Positions 1 through 8,935 of a stretch of 34,929 nt of DNA are shown piece by piece (position 1 is the first letter of the stretch; every line of letters starts with the position of its first letter). A program made the position numbers and the translations under genes. This DNA comes from Clostridia bacterium. Its GTDB lineage: Bacteria; Bacillota; Clostridia; Oscillospirales; CAG-272. The notes below the pieces were generated by a model. That model was given only the letters and a program-made list of their open reading frames with translations, did not search any database and had not been told where the DNA came from. The stretch lies in assembly GCA_017646745.1 (NCBI GenBank), contig JAGCLY010000031.1, forward strand, positions 1 to 34,929. The letters run 5' to 3'.

Positions 1-509
1 CCTGTGGCCTTTGCACCGATTCTGCCTGCGCTGAGAGCGTATGCGCTGATAAGTGTGCGGGACATATTCCTCCCCATGAGTGCGAGAGCGCTTGTGACAC
101 CTGTGGTCTTTGCACCGATTCTGCCTGCGCCGAGAGCGTATGCGTTGATAAGTGTGCGGGACATATTCCTCCCCATGAGTGCGAGAGCACTTGTGACACC
201 TGTGGACTTTGCACCGACTCTGCCTGCGCTGAGAGCGTATGCGCTGATAAGTGTGCGGGACATACTCCTTCCCATGAGTGCGAGAGCACTTGTGACACCT
301 GTGGCCTTTGCACCGACTCTGCTTGCGCCGAGAGCGCTTGCGCTGATAAGTGTCTGGGACACGAGCCTGATGCTACCGATGATCCGGGTAACAATGACGA
401 GACTGAGACTCCGGACAAACCTGTAGCTCCTGAGAAAAAAACATTGGCAGATATTATTCGTGCCATTATTCAGGCAATCAAAAACTTCTTTAAGAATTTA
501 TTTTCTTGA
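1..509 (+). CDS. Cys-rich tandem-repeat protein, C-terminal part (5' end outside window)
   Basis: The frame with codons starting at position 3 is open from the window edge to the TGA at 507-509 and has no start codon inside the window. It encodes three and a half copies of a 33-residue Cys-rich repeat (about six Cys per copy, each copy holding a CxxCGLC core, then a GH-x-P-x-HEC segment). An acidic Asp/Glu/Thr/Pro linker follows at about residues 120-140, and the protein ends in a hydrophobic/basic amphipathic helix beginning TLADIIRAII. Dense regular Cys suggests metal binding or a disulfide-stapled extracellular domain, but no known family was recognised. The core resembles Cys motifs in the two large surface proteins at 16125 and 21623. 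It ends 48 nt before the sugar-binding lipoprotein with no terminator between, so read-through is possible. Reality of the frame is well supported by Cys periodicity; function is unknown. Confidence 0.75.
   Translation, partial: CGLCTDSACAESVCADKCAGHIPPHECESACDTCGLCTDSACAESVCVDKCAGHIPPHECESTCDTCGLCTDSACAESVCADKCAGHTPSHECESTCDTCGLCTDSACAESACADKCLGHEPDATDDPGNNDETETPDKPVAPEKKTLADIIRAIIQAIKNFFKNLFS
3..359 (+). repeat. 99-bp in-frame tandem repeat, about 3.6 copies
   Basis: Near-identical units begin at 3, 102, 201 and 300, each starting TGTGG(C/T/A)CTTTGC. The period is 99 bp, an exact multiple of three, so the repeat encodes 33 residues in frame. Differences between copies are mostly single bases (for example gcgctgata versus gcgttgata; cattcctcc versus actccttcc). 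The array continues to the left window edge, so its true copy number is unknown. Confidence 0.95.
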
Positions 510-557
510 TAACAAATTAAATTAAATAAAAAATAAATTAATAAAAAGGAGAAAAAC

Positions 558-2147
558 ATGAAAAAAATCTTATCACTCATTCTTTGTGTAGCAATGCTTG
601 CCTCCGGCATCCTTGCTCTCAGCGCTTGTAATCGCGGCAATGGCGGCAATGACAGTGAATATGAGATCAACATGGAGCTTGATCTTAGCACTAAGCCCGA
701 GCTTAAGGTCCTTATGCCCAACTCCGGTAAGAACATTGAGGCTGTAAACAGCAACTCTAATGCTACTCTTATCGAGCAGCTCACAGGTTACAAGGTAACC
801 TACACTCAGCTTCCTGCAGCTGATTCGTCCAAGACTCTTAACACAGAGCTTATGGACAAGAAGGATTATAACGCAATGAAGCTTACCAAGGACCAGTTCA
901 GCGACCTTGTAAACCAGGATCTTCTGGTTGACATCACCGACGCTCTTACTGTTTACGGTCCCGACCTTCTTGCTAACATTTCTGATGAATCCTGGGAGGT
1001 AGTTACCGTTGACGGCCGTATCTACGGTGTTCCCGAGCGTGCCTCCAGTGATAACATTGAGAACCCCATCGTACTCAACTACGATCTTATGCTTGAGCTC
1101 AATCTCGATGAGCCCGAGACTCTTGATGATTTCACTAACGTTCTTAAGGCTATGACCGAGCATCTTGGTAAGCCCGCTCTTACCTTCGATAAGTATACTC
1201 CCCTTGTATACTCCATTTCTGCTGCCTTCGGTATCTATTCCTTCTGGCAGGAGTACGAGGTTGACGGCAAGACTGAGGTTCGCTTCTACATGAACGCTCC
1301 CAGATACGATGAGTACGTAGCTTATATGCACGACCTCTATTCCAAGGGCTATATCGACGTTGAGGTTTCTACCAATACCGCAGCAGACGCAACCACTCGT
1401 TTCGTAAACGGCTTCACCTCTGCTCAGGGTGCTAAGGCAGGCGCATTCGCATGCTCTCTCTGGACAGTTCCCGCTATCGTTACCGGTCTTCAGAGTAACG
1501 GCGTTATCTCTGCTACCGAGGCAAGCGACGGCCTTGACAACTATCTCTACTACGTTCGTGCTCTTAAGGAGAACGCAGGTGATACCGAGAAGGTATATCG
1601 TAGCAGCGGTTACACCTATATTACCGCTATTCCTTACTACATGGCAGAGAACGCAGGCTATGCTATCGACTGGATGAACTCCAAGATCAAGGATACTGCT
1701 GAGGAAGATAACTTCCGTCAGATCGTTCTTGGCCAGGAGGATGTTCACTGGTATCAGGATACAAACGGTAATTATTTCCCCATGGATCCCGCCTTCGCAG
1801 AGAAGGATGATGCAAGCTACTATATGACCGGTTCCAATGAGAAAAAGTATACCGAATATTGGAAGGCACGTGTTCGTAAGCAGGCAGAGCTCTTCAGAGC
1901 ATGGTCTGAGCTTATGACTGATGCTGACAAGGTTGGCGTATACAACATCGTAGACTTTACTCCTCCCATCGAGGATTACAACAGCAACCGTTCTGCAATG
2001 GAAGAGTATGCTCAGAACCAGTTCTACATTATGCTTAAGGATGGCACAGGCAAACTTAACGATTATATTACCCAGCTTAATGGTAACAACGGTGGCACTA
2101 AGGCTACTCAGGCAATTAACGAGTGGTACAATAACGTATACAAATAA
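558..2147 (+). CDS. Extracellular sugar-binding lipoprotein of a CUT1/LplA-type ABC importer
   Basis: This 529-aa protein is the likely solute receptor for the two permeases that follow directly. Residues 1-24 form a lipoprotein signal peptide (Lys-Lys, hydrophobic core, lipobox LSAC with the Cys at about residue 24), so it should be tethered outside the membrane by a lipidated Cys. The mature part has the length and composition of the large binding proteins (about 500 aa) paired with LplB/LplC permeases, with aromatic-rich stretches typical of sugar clefts. A ribosome site (AAAAGGAG) lies just upstream of the ATG at 558. Neighbouring nagA, nagB and ROK kinase genes suggest an amino-sugar oligosaccharide ligand; this is inference from context, because ligand specificity cannot be read from the sequence. 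Confidence 0.88.
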   Translation: MKKILSLILCVAMLASGILALSACNRGNGGNDSEYEINMELDLSTKPELKVLMPNSGKNIEAVNSNSNATLIEQLTGYKVTYTQLPAADSSKTLNTELMDKKDYNAMKLTKDQFSDLVNQDLLVDITDALTVYGPDLLANISDESWEVVTVDGRIYGVPERASSDNIENPIVLNYDLMLELNLDEPETLDDFTNVLKAMTEHLGKPALTFDKYTPLVYSISAAFGIYSFWQEYEVDGKTEVRFYMNAPRYDEYVAYMHDLYSKGYIDVEVSTNTAADATTRFVNGFTSAQGAKAGAFACSLWTVPAIVTGLQSNGVISATEASDGLDNYLYYVRALKENAGDTEKVYRSSGYTYITAIPYYMAENAGYAIDWMNSKIKDTAEEDNFRQIVLGQEDVHWYQDTNGNYFPMDPAFAEKDDASYYMTGSNEKKYTEYWKARVRKQAELFRAWSELMTDADKVGVYNIVDFTPPIEDYNSNRSAMEEYAQNQFYIMLKDGTGKLNDYITQLNGNNGGTKATQAINEWYNNVYK

Positions 2148-2172
2148 TAAGCTCTGTTAAGGAGTACTCAAT

Positions 2173-3114
2173 ATGAGTGTTAAAACGAAAAAAATGACCT
2201 TAATTGATAGGGTCAAAAAACATAAACACTTAATACCCTTCGTTATTCCGGCTATAATTTTTGCATTTATTTTCTGCTATGTACCGATGGCCGGTATTGT
2301 AATTGCGTTTAAGGAAAATCCCAACTTTGTGCGCTACGGTGTCTTCGAGGCACTTTCAAAGGCGGATTGGACCATGGATAATTTCGAAAGAATTTTCTCT
2401 GATCCGGAAATCTTTAACGTAGTTAAAAATACTCTTATCATTTCTGTAATGAAGATAGTAATACTGTTCCCGCTGCCCGTTGTTCTTGCGGTCATGATAA
2501 CCGAGCTTCGTAGCCGTAATTTCTCGAAGCTTGTACAGGGACTTGTATTCCTGCCTCACTTCTTCTCGTGGGTTGTTATCGTAGGTATCTTCAACAGTAT
2601 ATTCGGACTCTACGGTCCCGTTAACAACATCGTAGAGGCTCTGGGCGGCAATGCTACCCACTTTATGGGTGAGCCCGGCTGGTTTAGATGGCTGGTAGTT
2701 ATTCTTTCCGGTTGGAAGGAAATAGGCTACAGCTCGATTGTATACATAGCGGCAATAATGTCTATCGACCCCTCGCTGTACGAGGCGGCAAAGATTGACG
2801 GCGCAAGCAAGCTGAAGCAGATCTGGAATATAACTATCCCCTCTATAATGCCCACTATTATCGTAATGCTTATTATCCGTATCGGTTATCTTATGGATGC
2901 AGGCTTTGAGCAGGTATATGCTATGCTCAACCCCAACACCCAGGCAACCGGTGAGATCATAGGTACTTACGTTTATAAGCTTGGTCTTGGATATGCTAAG
3001 AACGACTACGGCTTATCTACAGCGGTAGGTCTGTTTAACGGTGTTATCTCCATGGCCCTGATTCTCACGGCAAACTACATCAGTAAAAAGAAGACAGGAA
3101 GCGGTGTGTGGTAA
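2173..3114 (+). CDS. Sugar ABC transporter permease, LplB type
   Basis: This 313-aa integral membrane protein has about six hydrophobic segments, the first at about residues 20-45. The cytoplasmic coupling loop of binding-protein-dependent permeases (EAA motif) is visible as EAAKIDGASKLKQIWNITIP at about residues 211-230. It would form half of the membrane channel together with the next gene and be energised by a separate ATPase, probably the MsmX-like protein at 9899. AAGGAG at 2159-2164 lies 8 nt before the ATG. The gap to the binding protein is 25 nt, and the next permease starts within a few bases of its stop, so the three are transcribed together. Confidence 0.92.
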   Translation: MSVKTKKMTLIDRVKKHKHLIPFVIPAIIFAFIFCYVPMAGIVIAFKENPNFVRYGVFEALSKADWTMDNFERIFSDPEIFNVVKNTLIISVMKIVILFPLPVVLAVMITELRSRNFSKLVQGLVFLPHFFSWVVIVGIFNSIFGLYGPVNNIVEALGGNATHFMGEPGWFRWLVVILSGWKEIGYSSIVYIAAIMSIDPSLYEAAKIDGASKLKQIWNITIPSIMPTIIVMLIIRIGYLMDAGFEQVYAMLNPNTQATGEIIGTYVYKLGLGYAKNDYGLSTAVGLFNGVISMALILTANYISKKKTGSGVW

Positions 3115-3115
3115 T

Positions 3116-3988
3116 ATGAAAAACAAATCACTTGTTATTAACAATAAAATAAAAGAGAATAGAATATTCAATATTATCAACATTTCTGTTCTGGTTATAA
3201 TTTCGCTGGTGTGCTTCTTGCCGTTCATGAATGTTATTTCCTCAGCGTTATCTACTGCCGGATTTGACATCAACTTTACTCCTAAAGGATTTACGTTATT
3301 TAACTTTAAATACGTTTTTACCGATCCCGGATTCTGGAGGGCGCTTGGCGTATCCTTCTTTGTAGTAGTATTTGGCACAGCAATATCAGTAATGGTAATG
3401 TTCTCTGCGGCTTATGCTCTTTCCAAGAAGGACTTCCCCATGCGTAGAGGAATAATGGTATTCTTCATTATCACCATGATCTTCAGCGGAGGTATGGTTC
3501 CTAACTATATCGTTGTTAGAGAGCTCGGCCTTACAGGTAGTCCCTGGGCGCTGATTCTTCCTTCGGTAGTGCAGGTTTATAACCTTATCCTTATCAGGAG
3601 CTATCTTGAGAGTCTTCCCGCTGAGCTTGAAGAATCTGCCGGAATTGACGGTGCAAACAGCCTCCAGATAATGTTCAGAGTTTTGTTACCTGTATCCATG
3701 CCCTGTGTAGCCAGCGTAAGCCTGTTCACAGCGGTTACCTTCTGGAACAATTATACAAGCGCTCTGCTTTATCTTGGAACAGAGGAAAAGTGGTATCCGT
3801 TGTCACTTTATATCCTCAACTACATTCAGTCCGGCGCGGACGTTCTTGATGTAAGTAAAGAGGCTATTCAGCACGCTAATATTGAATCGGCTATGATAGT
3901 AGTAAGTATAATACCCATTCTTCTTGTTTACCCGCTTGTACTTAAGTACTTCACTAAGGGTGTAACAGTTGGTGCAGTAAAGGGATAA
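3116..3988 (+). CDS. Sugar ABC transporter permease, LplC/YtcP type
   Basis: This second permease (290 aa from the ATG at 3116) has about six transmembrane segments and the coupling motif EESAGIDGANSLQIMFRVLLP in its second half. It pairs with the preceding LplB-like protein. I chose ATG 3116 over an in-frame GTG at 3104. The GTG would overlap the upstream gene and sit only 2 nt behind the AGGAAG at 3096-3101. The ATG begins with the usual Lys/Asn-rich cytoplasmic N-terminus and lies next to the upstream stop, consistent with translational coupling. Its stop is one base before the ROK kinase start. Confidence 0.9.
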   Translation: MKNKSLVINNKIKENRIFNIINISVLVIISLVCFLPFMNVISSALSTAGFDINFTPKGFTLFNFKYVFTDPGFWRALGVSFFVVVFGTAISVMVMFSAAYALSKKDFPMRRGIMVFFIITMIFSGGMVPNYIVVRELGLTGSPWALILPSVVQVYNLILIRSYLESLPAELEESAGIDGANSLQIMFRVLLPVSMPCVASVSLFTAVTFWNNYTSALLYLGTEEKWYPLSLYILNYIQSGADVLDVSKEAIQHANIESAMIVVSIIPILLVYPLVLKYFTKGVTVGAVKG

Positions 3989-3989
3989 T

Positions 3990-4868
3990 ATGACCATATG
4001 TGTAGATATGGGTGCAACCGAAATAAAGGTTGCACCCATTAAGGAAAAGAATAATGAGATTTTTGTGGGAGAGGTGCAGAGATTCCCCACAAATGCATAC
4101 CTTGGAAAACAGGGAATAGTTAATGCTCTGCGAGGCGCTATAGCCTCTCTATATAATGCAGATGTGGACGGTGTTGCCATTGCGTCTGCAGGAGATATTG
4201 ATACTATAAGCTCGGTGATTACATATGCTACAGAAAATCTGCCGGGCATGATAGGCTTTGATTTTGCCGAATTTTGTATGCAGGAGTTTAATCTTCCCGC
4301 AAGAGCGATAAATGATGCTCACGCAGCGTTGCTCGGAGAGATGGTTTACGGCGTAGGTAAGGCGCACCTTGACAAAAGGGTGGTAATGCTTACCCTCGGC
4401 TCCGGCGTTGGCGGTGGCTATTTTGCGGACGGTGACATCGTAGCAAATGAAGAAAATGATTACGGACGCTTTGGTCACATCTGTCTTGAAAAGGACGGCA
4501 GGCCCTGTACCTGCGGTAAGCTTGGCTGTGTGGAAATGTATTTATCCGGTCGTGCAATACATAGAGATGCTGACAAAATGGGAATTGATGGCCCTGATAT
4601 TTTTGAAAAATATGCTCAGGGCGAAGCGAAAAATGTCGAGTTTGTAGAAGCATTCCGTAATAACTTGAAAATAACACTTGATAAGGTTATGAGCGTCAGC
4701 CCCTTTGACGTATGTATTATGGGTGGCGGCGTAGCAGATTGGATGGGAGAGCATTTCAGCTCTATAACAAAGGATTTAGGTTATAGCATTATAAGGGCGT
4801 CACTTGGTAACAGTGCCGGAATTTACGGTGCATATGCCCAGTATAATAAAGAACGGAAAATCAAATGA
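3990..4868 (+). CDS. ROK-family sugar kinase with zinc motif
   Basis: A 292-aa ROK protein, most likely an ATP-dependent sugar kinase acting on the imported sugar in the cytoplasm. The N-terminal phosphate loop reads DMGATEIK, the catalytic-base region is INDAHAA with Asp109, and a glycine-rich segment (LGSGVGGG) follows. The ROK zinc site is complete: His163, Cys173, Cys175 and Cys180, followed by Glu182. No DNA-binding helix-turn-helix precedes it, so it is a kinase and not a NagC/XylR-type repressor. GlcNAc or another hexosamine is the likely substrate because nagA and nagB are in the same operon, but ROK kinases also act on glucose, ManNAc, allose and fructose. The stop overlaps the next start as ATGA. 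Confidence 0.88.
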   Translation: MTICVDMGATEIKVAPIKEKNNEIFVGEVQRFPTNAYLGKQGIVNALRGAIASLYNADVDGVAIASAGDIDTISSVITYATENLPGMIGFDFAEFCMQEFNLPARAINDAHAALLGEMVYGVGKAHLDKRVVMLTLGSGVGGGYFADGDIVANEENDYGRFGHICLEKDGRPCTCGKLGCVEMYLSGRAIHRDADKMGIDGPDIFEKYAQGEAKNVEFVEAFRNNLKITLDKVMSVSPFDVCIMGGGVADWMGEHFSSITKDLGYSIIRASLGNSAGIYGAYAQYNKERKIK

Positions 4869-6466
4869 AAACGATTAAAGCACAAGTAATTATTTGCGGT
4901 GCCAGCCTTGGCGGCACCTTGGCGGCATACAGTGCCGCAAGAGAGGGAAAAAAGGTAGTTCTCCTTGAAGAAACTGCTTGGATCGGCGGTCAGCTTACAT
5001 CACAGGCCGTTCCCCCCGATGAACATATCTGGATAGAGGACCAGGGATGCACTCGCTCATACAGAGAGTATAGAAATAAGGTGAGAGATCACTTTAACAA
5101 TCTTCCCGGATTTTCCGAGGAGGTTAAGAAGGAGCGTCTGTTTTGTCCCGGTGGCTCGGAGGTTAGCTTTGTTGCTCATCCTCCCAAGCTTGCACTTTCT
5201 ATTTTGACAGATATGCTCAATCCTTACGTTGAAAATGAAAATCTTACCGTTTTTGTTAATGCAAATCTTCGTGAATGTATTACCGAGGATGATGAGATCA
5301 AGGGTGTAATATACACAATTGATGGCGAGGATGTCAGACTGGAGGGAGATTATTATCTCGACGGTACCGATATCGGTGATCTCATCTGCCTCAGCGGGGC
5401 AGAGTACCGCGTTGGCGCGGAGAGCAGGGCAGAGACCGGCGAGCCTGATGCACCCGAGGTTGCAGATCCCTCGGATATGCAGTCGGCAATATATTCCGCC
5501 TGCCTTGAGAATAGAAAAACGGGTGATTATACTATAGCAAAGCCTGAGCTTTATGATGAGTTCAGCAAAATGAAGATGCCTTATGACGAGCATAATCTGT
5601 ATTCTATGTACGGGCCTAACTCCTCTACGGGCAAGGCAAAAAGATTTGCTATGTTCCCCGGTGAATTCCGTGAGGACGGCAGGGAGATGTTCCCTCTGTT
5701 TCAGTACAGGCGTATCGTGTGTGCCGACTTCTTTACCGATGGCAGCCACCCCTATGACGTTACACTTGTAAATTGGCCTCAGAACGACTTTTTCTTTGGC
5801 AACCTCTTTGATTGCGAGGATGCCGAGCACAATCACTATCTTGCAAAACAGTACAGCCTTAGCTTTGTATATTGGCTGCAGACCGAGGCACCCCGTGCCG
5901 ACGGAGGCAAGGGATATCCCTACTTCAGATTAGCAACAGAGTATCTCGGCACAGATAACGGTCTGTCAATGGCACCCTATATCAGAGAATCCAGACGTAT
6001 CAAGGCGAAGTTCACCGTTACCGAGAACCACGTTTGTGATGCCGAAAAGTGTAGATTCCCCGATAGTGTCGGTGTAGGCAGCTATCCTATCGACCTTCAT
6101 ATCACCTCAAAGACACATACGTTCTTCTACAAGCCTACGTATAGGTTTACCATTCCTCTCGGTGCAATGATTCCCGAGAGAATGAAGAATCTGCTTCCCG
6201 CTTGTAAGAATATTGGCTCTACACATCTGACAAACGGCTGTTATCGCCTTCATCCCGTGGAGTGGAACATAGGAGAGGTCAGCGGACTTCTTGCATCCTT
6301 TGCCATTGACGAGGGTGTTGCTCCTGTCGATGTATGGGCAAATAAGACTCTGTTTGACAAGTTCTGTTTACTTATTGAGGGATATGGAATTCAGAGATAT
6401 TGGAACGAGCAAAGTATTTTGGAGGGAACATATGTTCGCAGTCAGGAACGGAAGGCTTATTCTTGA
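4865..6466 (+). CDS. FAD-dependent oxidoreductase (FAD_oxidored/PF12831-like)
   Basis: A 533-aa flavoprotein. The N-terminus has a Rossmann dinucleotide loop (IICGASLGGTLAAYSAA) followed by an acidic strand end (VVLLEE) for ADP-ribose binding, then the WIGGQLTSQ segment typical of the FAD_oxidored family. The C-terminus has a conserved NGCYRLHPVEWNIGE stretch, also typical. No signal peptide is present, so it acts in the cytoplasm. It is translationally coupled to the ROK kinase (ATGA overlap at 4865-4868) and its 3' end overlaps nagA by 35 nt, so it belongs to the same pathway. Its substrate is unknown. A plausible inference is oxidation of a sugar hydroxyl, or of an unusual sugar released from the imported glycan; it is not part of the standard GlcNAc route. 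Confidence 0.82.
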   Translation: MKTIKAQVIICGASLGGTLAAYSAAREGKKVVLLEETAWIGGQLTSQAVPPDEHIWIEDQGCTRSYREYRNKVRDHFNNLPGFSEEVKKERLFCPGGSEVSFVAHPPKLALSILTDMLNPYVENENLTVFVNANLRECITEDDEIKGVIYTIDGEDVRLEGDYYLDGTDIGDLICLSGAEYRVGAESRAETGEPDAPEVADPSDMQSAIYSACLENRKTGDYTIAKPELYDEFSKMKMPYDEHNLYSMYGPNSSTGKAKRFAMFPGEFREDGREMFPLFQYRRIVCADFFTDGSHPYDVTLVNWPQNDFFFGNLFDCEDAEHNHYLAKQYSLSFVYWLQTEAPRADGGKGYPYFRLATEYLGTDNGLSMAPYIRESRRIKAKFTVTENHVCDAEKCRFPDSVGVGSYPIDLHITSKTHTFFYKPTYRFTIPLGAMIPERMKNLLPACKNIGSTHLTNGCYRLHPVEWNIGEVSGLLASFAIDEGVAPVDVWANKTLFDKFCLLIEGYGIQRYWNEQSILEGTYVRSQERKAYS

Positions 6467-7568
6467 GAATAGTGTAGAGGTGGGCATGGCCCTTCTCTTT
6501 GACAATAAAATTGAGGCCATTGTGCCCGAGGACGAGATACCCGACGGTGTGGAAATTATTGATGCATGCGGTGGATATATTTGCCCCGGTCTTATTGATC
6601 TTCATATTCACGGTTATCTTGGACGCGACGTTTGTGACGGCAGTGTGGAGAGCATGAGGATAATCTCCGGCGGGCTTGTGGAAAACGGTGTTACCAGCTA
6701 TCTCCCCACAACGATGACCGTTGATATGGAGGTAATCAACAACGCAATTTCTGCCTGTCGCTCGCTTATGAATAGTAACGAGTTTTACGGTTCAACAATT
6801 CTCGGTGTTCATGCCGAGGGCCCCTTTATTTCGGCTTCTAAAAAGGGCGCACAGGACGAGAGATATATTCTTAAACCTGATGCAGACTTTGTTAAGAAAA
6901 ATTCCGACGTAATCAGGGTAATTACCCTCGCTCCCGAGGAGGATGATGAATTTGCCGCAATTAGAGAGATAACCAAGGATACCGATGTTGTTGTCTCTAT
7001 GGGACACACCTCTGCTGATTATAAGACGGCTGTTGCCTCTGTCGGTGCAGGTGTTGCACACGCAACTCATCTGTTCAATGCGATGACTCCTATGACTCAC
7101 CGTGCTCCCGGCGTTGTCGGTGCGGCTCTTAATTCAGACGTCAGCTGTGAGCTTATCGTTGATACATATCACGTTGATTCTGCTCTTTTTGATACCGTAT
7201 ATAAGCTTAAGGGTAGAAAAATGTGCGCCATTACCGACTGTCTTCCTGCAGGTGGACTCCCCGAGGGAGAATATACGCTCGGTGGTGCAAGAATTATCTA
7301 TCGCGATAATATCTGCCGTCTGCCCGACGGAACTATTGCGGGTAGTGTTCTTAAGCTTAATCAGGGCGTTTGGAACATTTATACAAATTCTTCCATCCCA
7401 CTTAACGAATGTGTAAACTGTGCATCTCTCAATCCTGCTACCACCCTTGGTATTCAGGATAAGAAGGGATCGCTCAAGGTGGGCAAGGATGCGGATATCG
7501 TTATTCTTAACGATGAATTTAACGTAGTTAAAACTATTATTGGAGGCAAGGTTCGTTATGAAGCTTAA
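6432..7568 (+). CDS. nagA: N-acetylglucosamine-6-phosphate deacetylase
   Basis: This 378-aa amidohydrolase removes acetate from GlcNAc-6-P to give glucosamine-6-P for NagB. Family landmarks are all present: the HIH pair (residues 58-60), HAEGPF with the metal ligand Glu129, His192 in GHTSADY, His210/His213 in HATHLFNAM, and the catalytic Asp269 in ITDC. The frame is open further upstream to 6291, but the ATG at 6432 is right: it follows GGAGGG and starts with the strand that forms the small beta domain (FAVRNGRLI). The start lies inside the 3' end of the oxidoreductase gene (35-nt overlap), and its own end overlaps the next gene, so expression is coupled across all three. Confidence 0.95.
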   Translation: MFAVRNGRLILENSVEVGMALLFDNKIEAIVPEDEIPDGVEIIDACGGYICPGLIDLHIHGYLGRDVCDGSVESMRIISGGLVENGVTSYLPTTMTVDMEVINNAISACRSLMNSNEFYGSTILGVHAEGPFISASKKGAQDERYILKPDADFVKKNSDVIRVITLAPEEDDEFAAIREITKDTDVVVSMGHTSADYKTAVASVGAGVAHATHLFNAMTPMTHRAPGVVGAALNSDVSCELIVDTYHVDSALFDTVYKLKGRKMCAITDCLPAGGLPEGEYTLGGARIIYRDNICRLPDGTIAGSVLKLNQGVWNIYTNSSIPLNECVNCASLNPATTLGIQDKKGSLKVGKDADIVILNDEFNVVKTIIGGKVRYEA

Positions 7569-8934
7569 GGTTAATGCATTGCTTGATGCCGGCTTTGCGC
7601 CGATGTCGCTTGTGTGCAGAGAAATGCGTGAGGCAACCAAAAACGACGGTCAGGATATTGTTGTAGCTGCCGAGCGTAACAAGGGATATACAAGCGTTTA
7701 TAAGACAAGAATTTATAAGGATAATACAGGTCACGACGAGGAGAATTTTAAGTTCATAGACAGAATTGCCAAAACTCTGCTTTGGGCATCGGGCGGCTAT
7801 AAGCTTACCATTGCAGGCAGCGAGGCTGTAGGTGAATATATTAAAAAGGCGTTCTCCCACGGTGGCTCCAGAGATTTCGACGTTCGCTTTATGGAGAGGG
7901 TGTATGAGAGGGATTTTGAGGTTATAATAACCGACATTGCATCTGCTCCCGATGAAAAAAGCTCGGCTTTCCCTGTAGGACGTCACCTTGACGGATGCCG
8001 TATCGGCTTTGATGCGGGCGGATCTGACAGAAAGGTTTCTGCCGTAGTTAACGGTGAAACCGTTTATTCCGAGGAGGTAGTTTGGTTCCCCAAGACCAAT
8101 TCCGACCCCGATTATCATTATCAGGGCATCCTTGATGCCATGAAAACTGCAGCATCTCATATGACGCGCGTAGATGCTATCGGTGTTTCCAGCGCAGGTG
8201 TATATATTGACAACAAAATAATGGTAGCATCTTTGTTCTTAAAGGTTTCTGACGAGGACTTTGAGAAGAAGGTAAAGAATATGTATATCGACGTGGCTCG
8301 CGAGATCGGTGAAAATATTCCCATCGAGGTTGCTAACGACGGTGACGTAACTGCTCTTGCAGGTGCTATGAGTCTTAACGACAACGGTATTCTCGGTATT
8401 GCCATGGGCACCAGCGAGGCTGCCGGATACGTTGATATGGACGGCAATATTACCGGTTGGCTTAATGAGCTTGCCTTTGCCCCCGTGGATTACAATGAGG
8501 ATTCTATGGTAGACGAGTGGTCGGGTGATTATGGCTGCGGTGTTAAATACTTCTCTCAGGACTCGGTAATTAAGCTTGCTCCTGCTGCAGGTATTGAGCT
8601 TGACGAGAGCCTTTCTCCTGCTGAAAAGCTTAAGGTTGTACAAAACCTTATGGCTGAGGGTGACGAAAGGGCAAAGAACATCTATGATACAATAGGTGTG
8701 TATTTTGGTTATGCAATTGCTTATTATTGTGAGTTTTATGATATAAAGCAGGTTCTCATTATGGGACGTGTTACATCCGGTGAGGGTGGTGCGATCCTTC
8801 TTGAGAGGGCGAGGGAGGTTCTTAGAACAGAGTTCCCCGAGCTTGCTGAAAAGGTTACCCTTAACATTCCTGACGAAAGGGCAAGGAGAGTAGGTCAGTC
8901 TGTCGCTGCTGCAAGCTTGCCTGAAATTAAGTAA
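7558..8934 (+). CDS. Divergent ROK/ASKHA-type kinase-like protein with N-terminal extension
   Basis: A 458-aa protein. Residues 1 to about 150 match nothing I recognise. From about residue 155 it has the actin-like ATPase pattern: phosphate 1 loop FDAGGSDRK, GVSSAGVY, the VANDGDVTALAGA segment matching the ROK catalytic Asn-Asp, and IAMGTSEAAG as the phosphate 2 loop. The zinc HCCC motif of standard ROK kinases is absent, and a DYGCG segment stands near that position. Length (about 460 versus about 300) and the missing zinc site make it a separate subfamily. ATG 7558 was chosen over TTG 7540; GGAGG/AAGG lies just upstream, and the start overlaps nagA by 11 nt. It probably phosphorylates a sugar or sugar acid of the same pathway; the substrate is unknown. 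Confidence 0.72.
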   Translation: MKLKVNALLDAGFAPMSLVCREMREATKNDGQDIVVAAERNKGYTSVYKTRIYKDNTGHDEENFKFIDRIAKTLLWASGGYKLTIAGSEAVGEYIKKAFSHGGSRDFDVRFMERVYERDFEVIITDIASAPDEKSSAFPVGRHLDGCRIGFDAGGSDRKVSAVVNGETVYSEEVVWFPKTNSDPDYHYQGILDAMKTAASHMTRVDAIGVSSAGVYIDNKIMVASLFLKVSDEDFEKKVKNMYIDVAREIGENIPIEVANDGDVTALAGAMSLNDNGILGIAMGTSEAAGYVDMDGNITGWLNELAFAPVDYNEDSMVDEWSGDYGCGVKYFSQDSVIKLAPAAGIELDESLSPAEKLKVVQNLMAEGDERAKNIYDTIGVYFGYAIAYYCEFYDIKQVLIMGRVTSGEGGAILLERAREVLRTEFPELAEKVTLNIPDERARRVGQSVAAASLPEIK

Positions 8935-8935
8935 T

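Noticed and set aside
3..359. CRISPR-like or non-coding tandem array at the left edge
   Set aside because: The unit is 99 bp with no unique spacers and keeps one reading frame through every copy.
4..426. Open frame of 140 aa in the + frame starting at position 4
   Set aside because: It is a shadow of the Cys-rich repeat frame that starts at position 3. Repeats keep several frames open; the Cys-periodic frame ends in a sensible acidic linker and helix.
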